42,208 nucleotides of DNA from an uncultured Clostridium sp. GTDB lineage: Bacteria > Bacillota > Clostridia > TANB77 > CAG-508. The notes under the pieces were generated by a model. It was given only the letters and a program-made list of their open reading frames with translations, was not told the origin of the DNA and did no database searches. Within the stretch, counting starts at the first letter, position 1, and every line of letters starts with the position of its first letter. Position numbers and translations under genes: made by a program. The stretch covers positions 1-42,208 of the forward strand of contig CAKNPW010000015.1 in NCBI GenBank assembly GCA_930990555.1. The letters run 5' to 3'. Shown piece after piece: positions 1 to 7,475 of this stretch.

Positions 1-4
1 AAAT

Positions 5-51
5 AACCAGGTGGAAAACTATTTTTATCTTTTATAGTTTTCCACCTGGTT
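5..51. terminator. Strong bidirectional intrinsic terminator
   Basis: A perfect 18-bp inverted repeat pairs AACCAGGTGGAAAACTAT (5-22) with its complement at 34-51 around an 11-nt T-rich loop. On the minus strand it lies about 70 nt after the stop of the PHP gene and is followed by TTATTT, so it probably ends the four-gene operon. The plus side is also T-rich and could terminate rightward transcription. Confidence 0.75.
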
Positions 52-122
52 TAATTTTCATTGTGTATATTATTTCTTATTTACTTTTTTCTATTGCCTT
101 TTGGTTAATACCACAGCATATA

Positions 123-1016
123 TTAGTGTTCTAAATTTGCAATAATTTCTTCTATAACCTCTTCTGGCAAAACAAAATCTGTATTAACAAAACCTATTTC
201 TGGTCTAAGTCCATCTTTATTATGAAAATCAGAACCAACTGTTACAAATAAGTTATGCCTAGCAGCAAATTCATTCCATTTTTCTGTTTCGTCAAATTTC
301 TTATCATATCTATCTACATACAAATAGTTGGCTTCTAAGCCATCTGGCTTCATATCATTAACAATTTCTAAAATATCTTCATCAGTTAAATTGTCTTCAT
401 GTACATATGCTACTGGATGCGCTAAAACAACTTTTCCTTTTGCAGATCTTATTATCTCTGCTGCCTCTTTTGGAGTTACACTTTCTTTTTTTACATATGC
501 AGGACAATTTTCGTTCATTATTGTTTCTATAAATTCACCTTTACTTGGAATATGCCCGAATTCTGCTAATAATTTTTCTTTGTTTTTTGGATTATTTGTT
601 GCATCTAAAGCTATATGTGCTTTAGTTACAGCATCTATCTTATCTAATTCTTCTACATTTATATAATATCCTAGTTCTTCTAACTTTTTAGCTACATCAT
701 GTAAATAATTATGTCTTGCATTTCTAATTTTACTTAGTCTTTCTCTAAATTCTTCATCATTTAAATCTAGATTATATCCTAATACATGTACTCCTGCTTT
801 TTTTGCTTTAGTAGAAATCTCGACTGCATTTATTAGCTTTATATTTTTACTTTTCGCATATTCAAATAATTCTTCATTATATGCATCTACAGTATCATGA
901 TCGGCAATTGCAATAACTGATACACCATTTTTATATGCTTCATCTATTATTTCTTTAGGTGTTAATGCTCCATCTGAAACTGTTGTATGAATATGTAAGT
1001 CTATTCTTTTTTGCAT
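123..1016 (-). CDS. PHP-domain phosphoesterase (TrpH/RNase AM-like)
   Basis: The 297-aa product has the PHP metallo-phosphoesterase signature in order: DLHIHTTVSDG near the N-terminus, ADHDT, EIS, HVLGY, VLAHP and the C-terminal GSDFH, which together supply the His/Asp/Glu ligands for a trinuclear metal site. The layout, with an inserted helical region at about residues 75-180, fits the TrpH/YciV group. Known members hydrolyse nucleotide 3',5'-bisphosphates or act as 5'-3' exoribonucleases. The ATG at 1016 is chosen because AAGGAGG sits 8 nt upstream; a longer frame from an upstream TTG would put that site inside the gene. The site overlaps the stop codon of the preceding gene (13-nt gap), which indicates translational coupling. 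It is the last gene of the zeta operon. Its substrate here is unknown; reversal of a nucleotide or sugar-nucleotide modification is only an inference. Confidence 0.88.
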   Translation of the reverse strand: MQKRIDLHIHTTVSDGALTPKEIIDEAYKNGVSVIAIADHDTVDAYNEELFEYAKSKNIKLINAVEISTKAKKAGVHVLGYNLDLNDEEFRERLSKIRNARHNYLHDVAKKLEELGYYINVEELDKIDAVTKAHIALDATNNPKNKEKLLAEFGHIPSKGEFIETIMNENCPAYVKKESVTPKEAAEIIRSAKGKVVLAHPVAYVHEDNLTDEDILEIVNDMKPDGLEANYLYVDRYDKKFDETEKWNEFAARHNLFVTVGSDFHNKDGLRPEIGFVNTDFVLPEEVIEEIIANLEH

Positions 1017-1029
1017 TATATCTTCCTCC

Positions 1030-2055
1030 TTATAATTCAAGTCCAGGTATTCGCTCGTCTTCCAACTCTCCTTTTTGCTGTTTAGCTTGACTACCCCAAC
1101 TTGCTATTCTTTTATAAAAAATATCTTCTAATTCATGTTCTTGAAATCTCCTAAAGTTTGCTGGAGTTGCTGCTTGCGTAAGGAAATTGAACAATTCTTC
1201 TGGTGTATTTTCTCTTATTACCCTAGTTCTGCTTTTTTGTAGTGTTTCTTCCATTCCTTCTGTAAAGTTAAATGCTGTAAATGCTGAAAGATAATCATAA
1301 ATAAAGTTATATGCCTCGTCATCATATTGCCATTCTTTTCTAAGTGATTTTGGTCTAATTGGTAAATATGGTTTTCTTTCTTCTGCTTTTGCTAATTGTA
1401 ATTCATCTGGTACTTGTTCTATTAATTCCATCAATTTTGATTTTTCCATAATATGTGCATCTATTGGTAGAAATACCTTTGGAAATCCACCATCTTTTAA
1501 GGTTGTTGCAATTTTTGCAACATCACTTAAAGTTCGTAGTGGAGAAACATCTGATGTACGCATATTATATTTCTCTAATAATTCGCTTAGTTCAGTTTGT
1601 GCTTGCTCCACTTTTCCGTCTTCACAAACTAACCACATGTCTAAGTCGGGTAATCTGTTTATAATTTTTCTTGGCTTTAATGAATCTAACATATTTGGAC
1701 ATGGCTTACATACTATTTTTAAATCTGGCATCATATCGTAATTTCTCTCTAGACAAGATTTACACTGCCATATAGATTTTTGAACAGGCTCACCATCTCT
1801 TACTAATTGTCTGTTATATCTAATTTGTTCTGAAATAATTGGAATTTCTCCATTTAAGTTTTCATCTAATACATAAAATGGATATCCTGTTCCAAATGAG
1901 CCTCTATTTACGGTTACTGTAGAAGCAATCATTTTAAATACTTCTATATTCCATTTTAAAAGTTTTTTTTTTAAGTCAGTATTTGTTTTTTCAAAAGTTG
2001 TTGAAGATCTTTCTGCTTCTTCAACAACATCTTTTATTGTTTTTGATTCGTTCAT
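1030..2055 (-). CDS. Unrecognised zinc-knuckle protein, possible nucleotidyltransferase fold
   Basis: I do not recognise this 341-aa soluble protein as a named family. Two CxxC pairs (Cys98/101 and Cys116/119) form a likely zinc knuckle. GSFGTGYPF (residues 52-60), PDLDMWLV with Asp137/Asp139, and PIDAHIM with Asp199 resemble the GS...DxD...D pattern of polymerase-beta-type nucleotidyltransferases, with the zinc knuckle inserted between GS and DxD. That reading is an inference and needs structure comparison. There is no signal peptide or membrane segment. The ATG at 2055 follows an AGAGGG element; a longer reading from TTG at 2073 is less likely. It is third in the operon, 20 nt after the zeta-like kinase and coupled to the PHP gene, so the three enzymes probably act together. 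Confidence 0.7.
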   Translation of the reverse strand: MNESKTIKDVVEEAERSSTTFEKTNTDLKKKLLKWNIEVFKMIASTVTVNRGSFGTGYPFYVLDENLNGEIPIISEQIRYNRQLVRDGEPVQKSIWQCKSCLERNYDMMPDLKIVCKPCPNMLDSLKPRKIINRLPDLDMWLVCEDGKVEQAQTELSELLEKYNMRTSDVSPLRTLSDVAKIATTLKDGGFPKVFLPIDAHIMEKSKLMELIEQVPDELQLAKAEERKPYLPIRPKSLRKEWQYDDEAYNFIYDYLSAFTAFNFTEGMEETLQKSRTRVIRENTPEELFNFLTQAATPANFRRFQEHELEDIFYKRIASWGSQAKQQKGELEDERIPGLEL

Positions 2056-2075
2056 AAAAATCCCTCTATTCAAAT

Positions 2076-2942
2076 TTATATTTGTATCCCTTGTTCTTTA
2101 TCATATATTTCTGCTATTTTTTTTAGGAGTTCACTTTCTTCTGGATACTTTGTTGGTTTTACTCCTCTTTTAGTAAATTTTTGTTCATAATATTGTTCTG
2201 CACTTTTTTTGTCTCTTTCTCTTCCAACAATTATAGCTGTTCTAGCCTCTTTAAACTCTCTATTTCTACTACTGTATATTCTTTTAGGCTCAGTTGGTAT
2301 TGTTCCTCTCATATATACTTCTACAATATCTGCCATTCCTGTTTTTTCAAAAGTATCTATTGTATCTAACATTTCATTGTCATAACCTTTATAGAAAGTT
2401 TCTGCAGAAACACTTCTTCCCCAACCTTTTTCTTGTACTTGACCTTCATATCTTTCTACCATTGACATTAAACAATTAAGTTCATTAACTGCCATTGCTC
2501 TAACTATAATTCTATAACCTTGCTGTCTCATCTTTTCTATCATTTTTTCAAATATTTTTATCTTTCTTCCTGTTCCTTCGTATAAAACATTAAAATTACC
2601 TTCTAATGCTTTATCCATTAAATCATCTGTCCAATGCTTACTTGCTTCATTTACTACTTTTATATAAACTTCTGGATATTGTTTAGCTATTTCGTCTGCT
2701 TTAGGATGAAATGGCTTTAGTTCATCATTATTTACTATAACTAGATTGTTATTCTCGAATTGTGTAAGTGCATAACCATTTAATGCTGTCTTCCCAGATC
2801 CTGTTGGTCCTATATCAAAAATGGCTATTGGATTTTTCATAGGAGTTTTTCCCTCTAAAAAAATTTGATTTATATAATTTCCAATTGCATTTTGTTCCTC
2901 TTCAGAAAGCTTATATTTTTCATATACTTCTTCCCATTCCAT
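2076..2942 (-). CDS. Zeta-toxin-like P-loop kinase
   Basis: The 288-aa protein has a Walker A loop GPTGSGKT (residues 45-52), then NNDELKPFHP (71-80), which matches the zeta/PezT signature of an acidic residue followed by an HP pair, and YEGTGR (121-126). Characterised zeta toxins phosphorylate UDP-N-acetylglucosamine (or related UDP-sugars) and block wall synthesis; they are neutralised by a small partner. The length is close to the usual 250-290 aa. The start is supported by GGAAGGAG 11 nt upstream. A 67-aa gene ends 18 nt upstream, where an antitoxin would sit, but the operon then continues with a putative nucleotidyltransferase and a PHP phosphoesterase, which is not the classical two-gene arrangement. 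It could instead be a housekeeping small-molecule or RNA kinase of the same fold. Confidence 0.82.
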   Translation of the reverse strand: MEWEEVYEKYKLSEEEQNAIGNYINQIFLEGKTPMKNPIAIFDIGPTGSGKTALNGYALTQFENNNLVIVNNDELKPFHPKADEIAKQYPEVYIKVVNEASKHWTDDLMDKALEGNFNVLYEGTGRKIKIFEKMIEKMRQQGYRIIVRAMAVNELNCLMSMVERYEGQVQEKGWGRSVSAETFYKGYDNEMLDTIDTFEKTGMADIVEVYMRGTIPTEPKRIYSSRNREFKEARTAIIVGRERDKKSAEQYYEQKFTKRGVKPTKYPEESELLKKIAEIYDKEQGIQI

Positions 2943-2960
2943 ATAAACTTTTTCTCCTTC

Positions 2961-3164
2961 CTAGATTTCTTTATAATTTTTTTTAATTTCTGGGCCATAT
3001 TCTTGTATTATCTTATTAATAATGGCCTCATTACCTTTGTACATTTCATTCCTTTCTTCAAGGAGTTTTGAGATATTTTTCTTCTGTCTAGATGTTTTTG
3101 CTATCTTTGCTGCCATAATTTCGACAGCTATTTCTAGTTTTGTATTTGCACTCATTTCTTTCAT
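2961..3164 (-). CDS. 67-aa small protein, putative antitoxin of the zeta-like kinase
   Basis: The product is small, highly charged and predicted helical (start MKEMSANTK; Lys/Glu-rich middle). The ATG at 3164 is preferred over an upstream in-frame ATG because AGGAG lies 6 nt before it. It is the first gene of the operon and ends 18 nt before the zeta-like kinase, the usual position of an epsilon-type antidote. No sequence motif proves antitoxin activity; the call rests on size, charge and position. Confidence 0.6.
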   Translation of the reverse strand: MKEMSANTKLEIAVEIMAAKIAKTSRQKKNISKLLEERNEMYKGNEAIINKIIQEYGPEIKKNYKEI

Positions 3165-3195
3165 ATTCTTCTCCTCTTCCTGATTTATTGTAACT

Positions 3196-3201
3196 ATTAT
3201 A
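3196..3201 (-). promoter_or_regulatory. Possible -10 element of the zeta operon
   Basis: A perfect TATAAT on the minus strand lies about 32 nt before the 67-aa gene. The best -35 (TTGCTA) is 20 nt away, longer than ideal, so the promoter is weak or needs an activator. Low confidence. Confidence 0.3.
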
Positions 3202-3258
3202 TTAACACAAATTCCCATTATTAGCAAATAAATATATGTTAAAAAATCTGGTATAATA

Positions 3259-3291
3259 AAAAGCTAATGCCCATTTAAAACATTAGCTTTT
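3259..3291. terminator. Intrinsic terminator after the first surface-protein gene
   Basis: AAAAGCTAATG (3259-3269) pairs perfectly with CATTAGCTTTT (3281-3291). On the minus strand the hairpin is followed by TTTTTATTATA, about 70 nt downstream of the stop of the surface protein at 3361. It also separates that gene from the zeta operon. Confidence 0.75.
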
Positions 3292-3340
3292 AATTTCTGA
3301 TTTTATTTGGTGAAATATACTTGGTAAAGTCACTAAAGCA

Positions 3341-3357
3341 AACGTCTCCTAAACCCT
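3341..3357 (+). repeat. Decayed REP-like fragment after surface-protein gene
   Basis: AACGTCTCCTAAACCCT, just beyond the stop codon at 3361, resembles AACGTCCCCTAATCCCT of the intact repeat that sits in the same position after the paralogous gene (7456-7472). It looks like the remnant of a copy duplicated with the gene. Confidence 0.4.
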
Positions 3358-3360
3358 AAT

Positions 3361-6300
3361 TTAAATTACATATTTCTTAATTATGAATACTCCTCCACCT
3401 AGTGCTATAACTACTAGTGCTGCTATTCCGATATATAGTTTTGCATCACCTAATGCTACTGTAAGCATTACTGGTGCATCATCTATATCATCTTCATCTT
3501 CTTTAAAGTTGTCTGGTACTGAGTCTATATCTGGTGTATGGCTATCATTATAATCTTGGCTTATTTCTGCTATATTTGTTTTTAAGCCCATATTGTCTTC
3601 GCTATTAATCCATGTTAATATGATTGATACTGTTGCACTTTCTCCTGGTTGTAATAATGTATTTTCTAATAATTTTGTTGCTACTCTTTCTTTACCATTT
3701 AGTGGCTCTCTTGTGTACCAATCTGGGTTATCTTCTTGTACAAATCTTAAACCTTCTGGTATATAATCTGTAATTTCTTTTGCATATCCTGCAATTTCAC
3801 CTTCATTTGTTATTTTAATTTGGAATTCGAATTTTACTGTTACTTTATTTATATCTCTTCTTCCTAAATCTACTTTTGCTGGTGGTTCTGGATCTTCGTC
3901 ACCTGTATGTCCTGTTTCTTGTACAGTTTGTGTTCCATCTTTATCTATTATAATTGCTTTACTTACCCATTTCTTTAATGCTAAATCGAAGTATTTAACT
4001 TTTACAAATTCTTTGTCTAAGTCGTCTTCTTTGTTCCATTCATTATTATTGTTTGGAGTAGAATCTATATCATCAATTGGCTCTCCAGAACTATCACTAT
4101 CGTCAGCTATCTCTGCTGTATTTACTAAAATTCTATCTGATGTATTTGGTTCTGTTACTTCAAAAGCAATTTGTACATCTCTATAGTCTGGATTATTTTC
4201 TGTTATTCCTTTGTCTGGATCAAATGCTTTTAATAGATTATCTCCATCATTTTCTTCTTGTGCTTTAGATAAGTAATCTGTTGTTACACTTTGTCCATCT
4301 TCTGATTCTTGCCATCTATATTCTCTATTTATAGGATTATCTGGTAAAAATCTTAATCCATCTGGAATATCATCTTTTACTTCTGTTGCATATCCATCTA
4401 TTAATCCTTCATTAAATATTCTTATTGTATATGTAACTACATTTCCATTTTCTACTTCTACTGGGTCTTTTGTATGGTCATATTTAATATTTCCATCTTC
4501 ACCCATACTTAATTGTGGAATTCTTGTAGTTACAGCTTGGTCATCTACTGCTGTTATGAATTTTCTTAATGCTAAGTCAAAATATACTACTCTTACTTTT
4601 TCGAAGTCATCATCATCTTCTTGGCCTGGTACATATTCATTGTTAATTTCGTCGTCTTTATAATTTGGTAATTCCTCATCACTTGGTACTTGTACATTAT
4701 TTGTTTCTGAATCCCTATCTATTACGTCATTTCCGTCAGAATCTTTTGCATCTGTTATTTCTGCTAAGTTTGTTAGTTTTTTACCAAATTCTGCTGTATC
4801 TTTTACCTTACAAGCTATTTTTACATCTTTATATGATAATGTTGTTCCATCAAATGCTTTTAACAAGTTTTGTCTTGAAGATGTTTCTTTAGCTTTAGAT
4901 AAGTAATCTGTTGTAACAGTTCTACCATCTTCTGATACTTTCCATTCATATTGTATATTTGTTTCGTGTTCTGGTAAATATTCTAATTCTGCTGGTAATT
5001 TATCTACTATTTGATTTGCATATCCATCTATAGAGCCTTCATTATATACCCTTATTGTATATTCTACAACATCTCCTCTTGCCATATCTAATGGTTTCTT
5101 TGGATGGTTGTATGTAGCAGTAGTTGCTGTTTCATTTGCTAAGTTTGTTACATCTACTGATGGCTCTCTTCCTATTAATGTTGTTCCGTTTTTTCCTGTT
5201 ATAAATTTTCTTAATGCTAAATCAAATTCTTGAATAATAACTTTTTCGAAGTCATCATCATCTTCTTGGCCTGGAATATATTGTTTTCCAGAATTTATTT
5301 CATCATCTTTATATGTTGGTAAATCTGTGTCTGTTGGTAAGGTAAAGTTTCCATTTGGTACAGAATCTCTATCTGTTACAGCTCCTCCTTTACTGTCAGT
5401 TTCTTGTGTAATTTGAGCTAAATTTGTAATTTTCTTTAAAGCCTCTGTTGAATTCTTTACTTTACATTTTACTTTAACATCTTTATAGTCTAATGTTGTT
5501 CCATTATATGCTTTTATTAAATTACTTGCATTTTGATCCCTATCTGCTGCTTCTTGTGAATAAGCAAGTTTATTTGTTCTAATAATTCTATTATTACTTG
5601 CATCTATTCTCCAACCATAACCTGCATTAAAGTCTGTTTCTGCTGGATAATTTTCTACATCATTTATAAATTCTAATTCTGCTGGTAAATAATCTGTTAT
5701 TTCACCTACATAACCATCTAATTCACCTTCGTTATATACTCTTATTGTATATGTTACGATATCTCCAGGTTTTACTGCAACTGGTTTTTTATTATGGTTA
5801 TATGTAGCAGTTGTTACTTTTGCTCCATCTATTGTTTTATTCAAATTTGATGAATCAACTGTTGGTTCTCTATTTATTTCTTTTCCATTTACTTCAGAAA
5901 TAAATTTTCTTAAAGACATATCAAATTCTCTTTTTGCAACTCCAACTTCTTTTTCACCACTTAATGGTGTCTCTTGTTTTTCTACTGCAACTAATGGTTG
6001 TACGGTATCTGGATTTTGTGTTGTTGTCCAGAATCCTTTTGATGAAGTTCTATATGAACCTGTATAGCTAAATTTAATTTTTGTTATATCATCAATATTT
6101 GATGATGGAATTGAAATATAAAAACTTTGTCCTACTAAGTCTTTTATTGTTGTTCCATTTGATACTGCTTGTTTACTAGAGTTTAATAATGTGTATTTAC
6201 CATTTAAGTCTGTTCCATCTTGATCTGTAAATTTTGCATTTAATTCGAATGGTAAATCATTATTCTTATTTATTTTATATGGTCCTACTATGTAATTACC

Positions 6301-7152
6301 ACCATCTAGCTCTACTGTTGGATTAACTTCTGAAGCTAATGTTATTGGTTCTTCTACTTTTCCATTATGAGTTTTGTAATATTCAATATTTTCTGTGCTC
6401 TTAGCTGTTTTTACCATATATTGATATAATTTTTCCATTGCATCAGCTCTTGTTTCGTTAACATCTGACATTGTTGTATAAGAACCTACACCTTTTTCTG
6501 CTATAGCTATTTCTTGGAATGATGGCTCTCCTGCAAAGTCTACATGATAAATATCAGAATTTTCATTTGACTTTGTATTTGTAAAATACCATAGTGCCAT
6601 TTGTTGAACTACATCTATATCATCATCTGTTAGCTCTTGTTTTAAAGAATCACTCATTCCAGATGAATTTAATAGATCTGCTCTATCTTGTGCTGCTTGC
6701 TGTGCTTTTTGAGTTTGTACTTCTACAGAGTCTCCTGATTTTGCATAATATGGTATATATGCATGGTCTAAGATCCATGTAGCAGCATAATAATAGTCAT
6801 CATTCTCGAAAATTGTTGGTACTAAACTTGCTTTATCTGCAAAATCTATCATTTTATCATATGTTTGTTTAAATGAATTTGGTGTCGCTGTATAGAATCC
6901 TCTTTCAGCCTTTAAACAATATATTGTATTGTCAAAATTCATTGTAGTTCCATCATTTTCGTATACAATAACTTTCCAAACTTTTTTATTTCCATTGTTT
7001 ATTCTGTATCCATATTGTTTTCCGTTTGTTTCTCTTCTATATTCACTTAATCCAAATGTAACTGGAGTTGTAGCTGCAAATACTGATGTACCCATAGCTA
7101 ATGCTAAAAGCATAACTATGATGCTTACAACTATTTTTTTTAAAAGTTTCAT
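3361..7152 (-). CDS. Giant thioester/isopeptide surface protein, paralog 1
   Basis: This 1263-aa secreted protein starts with a signal peptide (residues 1-26, ending SVFA). A thioester domain follows: Cys79 in IYCLKAERG and Gln184 in VVQQMALWYF form the Cys-Gln pair that in known family members makes an internal thioester for covalent attachment to host or other surfaces. From about residue 405 come four Ig-like repeats, each opening with FD(L/M)(A/S)L(R/K)K and closing with an N-A-E/Q-I strand near DSxP or DSE. This is the Lys/Asn arrangement of isopeptide-forming D2-type domains. Two of the linkers carry PGQEDDDDFEKV. The C-terminus has a hydrophobic helix and ends KKYVI, but there is no LPXTG. 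It has its own promoter (7190-7217) and AAGGATGG RBS. Its last repeats are nearly identical to paralog 2, pointing to duplication or gene conversion. The ligand is unknown. Confidence 0.88.
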   Translation of the reverse strand: MKLLKKIVVSIIVMLLALAMGTSVFAATTPVTFGLSEYRRETNGKQYGYRINNGNKKVWKVIVYENDGTTMNFDNTIYCLKAERGFYTATPNSFKQTYDKMIDFADKASLVPTIFENDDYYYAATWILDHAYIPYYAKSGDSVEVQTQKAQQAAQDRADLLNSSGMSDSLKQELTDDDIDVVQQMALWYFTNTKSNENSDIYHVDFAGEPSFQEIAIAEKGVGSYTTMSDVNETRADAMEKLYQYMVKTAKSTENIEYYKTHNGKVEEPITLASEVNPTVELDGGNYIVGPYKINKNNDLPFELNAKFTDQDGTDLNGKYTLLNSSKQAVSNGTTIKDLVGQSFYISIPSSNIDDITKIKFSYTGSYRTSSKGFWTTTQNPDTVQPLVAVEKQETPLSGEKEVGVAKREFDMSLRKFISEVNGKEINREPTVDSSNLNKTIDGAKVTTATYNHNKKPVAVKPGDIVTYTIRVYNEGELDGYVGEITDYLPAELEFINDVENYPAETDFNAGYGWRIDASNNRIIRTNKLAYSQEAADRDQNASNLIKAYNGTTLDYKDVKVKCKVKNSTEALKKITNLAQITQETDSKGGAVTDRDSVPNGNFTLPTDTDLPTYKDDEINSGKQYIPGQEDDDDFEKVIIQEFDLALRKFITGKNGTTLIGREPSVDVTNLANETATTATYNHPKKPLDMARGDVVEYTIRVYNEGSIDGYANQIVDKLPAELEYLPEHETNIQYEWKVSEDGRTVTTDYLSKAKETSSRQNLLKAFDGTTLSYKDVKIACKVKDTAEFGKKLTNLAEITDAKDSDGNDVIDRDSETNNVQVPSDEELPNYKDDEINNEYVPGQEDDDDFEKVRVVYFDLALRKFITAVDDQAVTTRIPQLSMGEDGNIKYDHTKDPVEVENGNVVTYTIRIFNEGLIDGYATEVKDDIPDGLRFLPDNPINREYRWQESEDGQSVTTDYLSKAQEENDGDNLLKAFDPDKGITENNPDYRDVQIAFEVTEPNTSDRILVNTAEIADDSDSSGEPIDDIDSTPNNNNEWNKEDDLDKEFVKVKYFDLALKKWVSKAIIIDKDGTQTVQETGHTGDEDPEPPAKVDLGRRDINKVTVKFEFQIKITNEGEIAGYAKEITDYIPEGLRFVQEDNPDWYTREPLNGKERVATKLLENTLLQPGESATVSIILTWINSEDNMGLKTNIAEISQDYNDSHTPDIDSVPDNFKEDEDDIDDAPVMLTVALGDAKLYIGIAALVVIALGGGVFIIKKYVI

Positions 7153-7189
7153 AGTTAACCATCCTTTTTCTCATAATACTACTACATGT

Positions 7190-7217
7190 ATTTTACTATA
7201 TTAAAAATAATAGTCAA
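7190..7217 (-). promoter_or_regulatory. Promoter of surface-protein gene 1
   Basis: TTGACT (7212-7217) is separated by 16 nt from TAAAAT (7190-7195) on the minus strand. The predicted leader is only about 30 nt, too short for a riboswitch. Confidence 0.6.
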
Positions 7218-7264
7218 TACCAAAAAATAGTAGTTTTTTATATCTAAATTTTTGTGACTTTAAC

Positions 7265-7288
7265 TTACTTACGGATATAGTTTTTGCT
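7265..7288 (-). promoter_or_regulatory. Conserved upstream box, copy 1
   Basis: The minus strand reads GCAAAAACTATATCCGTAAG and continues TAA. A matching block (GCAAAAATAATAATCCGTAG, then GTAA) lies upstream of the paralogous gene at 12350-12374. The box is about 52 nt upstream of the -35 element. It may be an activator site or simply conserved by recent duplication. Confidence 0.4.
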
Positions 7289-7414
7289 ATATCTCTTCAT
7301 TTTTTTAAGTCCACATTACAATTATATTACATTTTTGTTAAGCTTACAATAATTTATAGAAAAATTTCGAGTTTCAGCGATATTTCCTTTTTCCCTAGCT
7401 CAAAAGAAGAAAAA

Positions 7415-7472
7415 AGGGGTGTTCCAAAAATTCCGGTTAAACCGGGATTTTAAGGAACGTCCCCTAATCCCT
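7415..7472. repeat. REP-like palindrome A, possible terminator of surface-protein gene 2
   Basis: AGGGGTGTTCC and GGAACGTCCCCT flank CCGGTTAAACCGG, so 7415-7465 folds into one long imperfect hairpin. The 30-bp core shared with five other sites is 7443-7472. It begins 3 nt beyond the stop codon of the gene ending at 7476 and may act as its terminator or mRNA 3'-stabiliser. Confidence 0.7.
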
Positions 7473-7475
7473 ATA

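Larger units (their letters stand above)
7218..7475. other. Intergenic region between the two surface-protein genes
   Basis: Together with the promoter of gene 1, the gap between the two genes is 323 bp and holds no gene. Features seen are a box shared with the other surface gene (7265-7288), a short GATATAG/CTATATC inverted repeat inside that box's tail, and a long imperfect REP-like palindrome at 7415-7472. The rest is AT-rich with no further signal. Confidence 0.7.

Noticed and set aside
7153..7475. A c-di-GMP riboswitch controlling the surface proteins
   Set aside because: The predicted transcript leaders are about 30 nt, too short, and no riboswitch core is visible.
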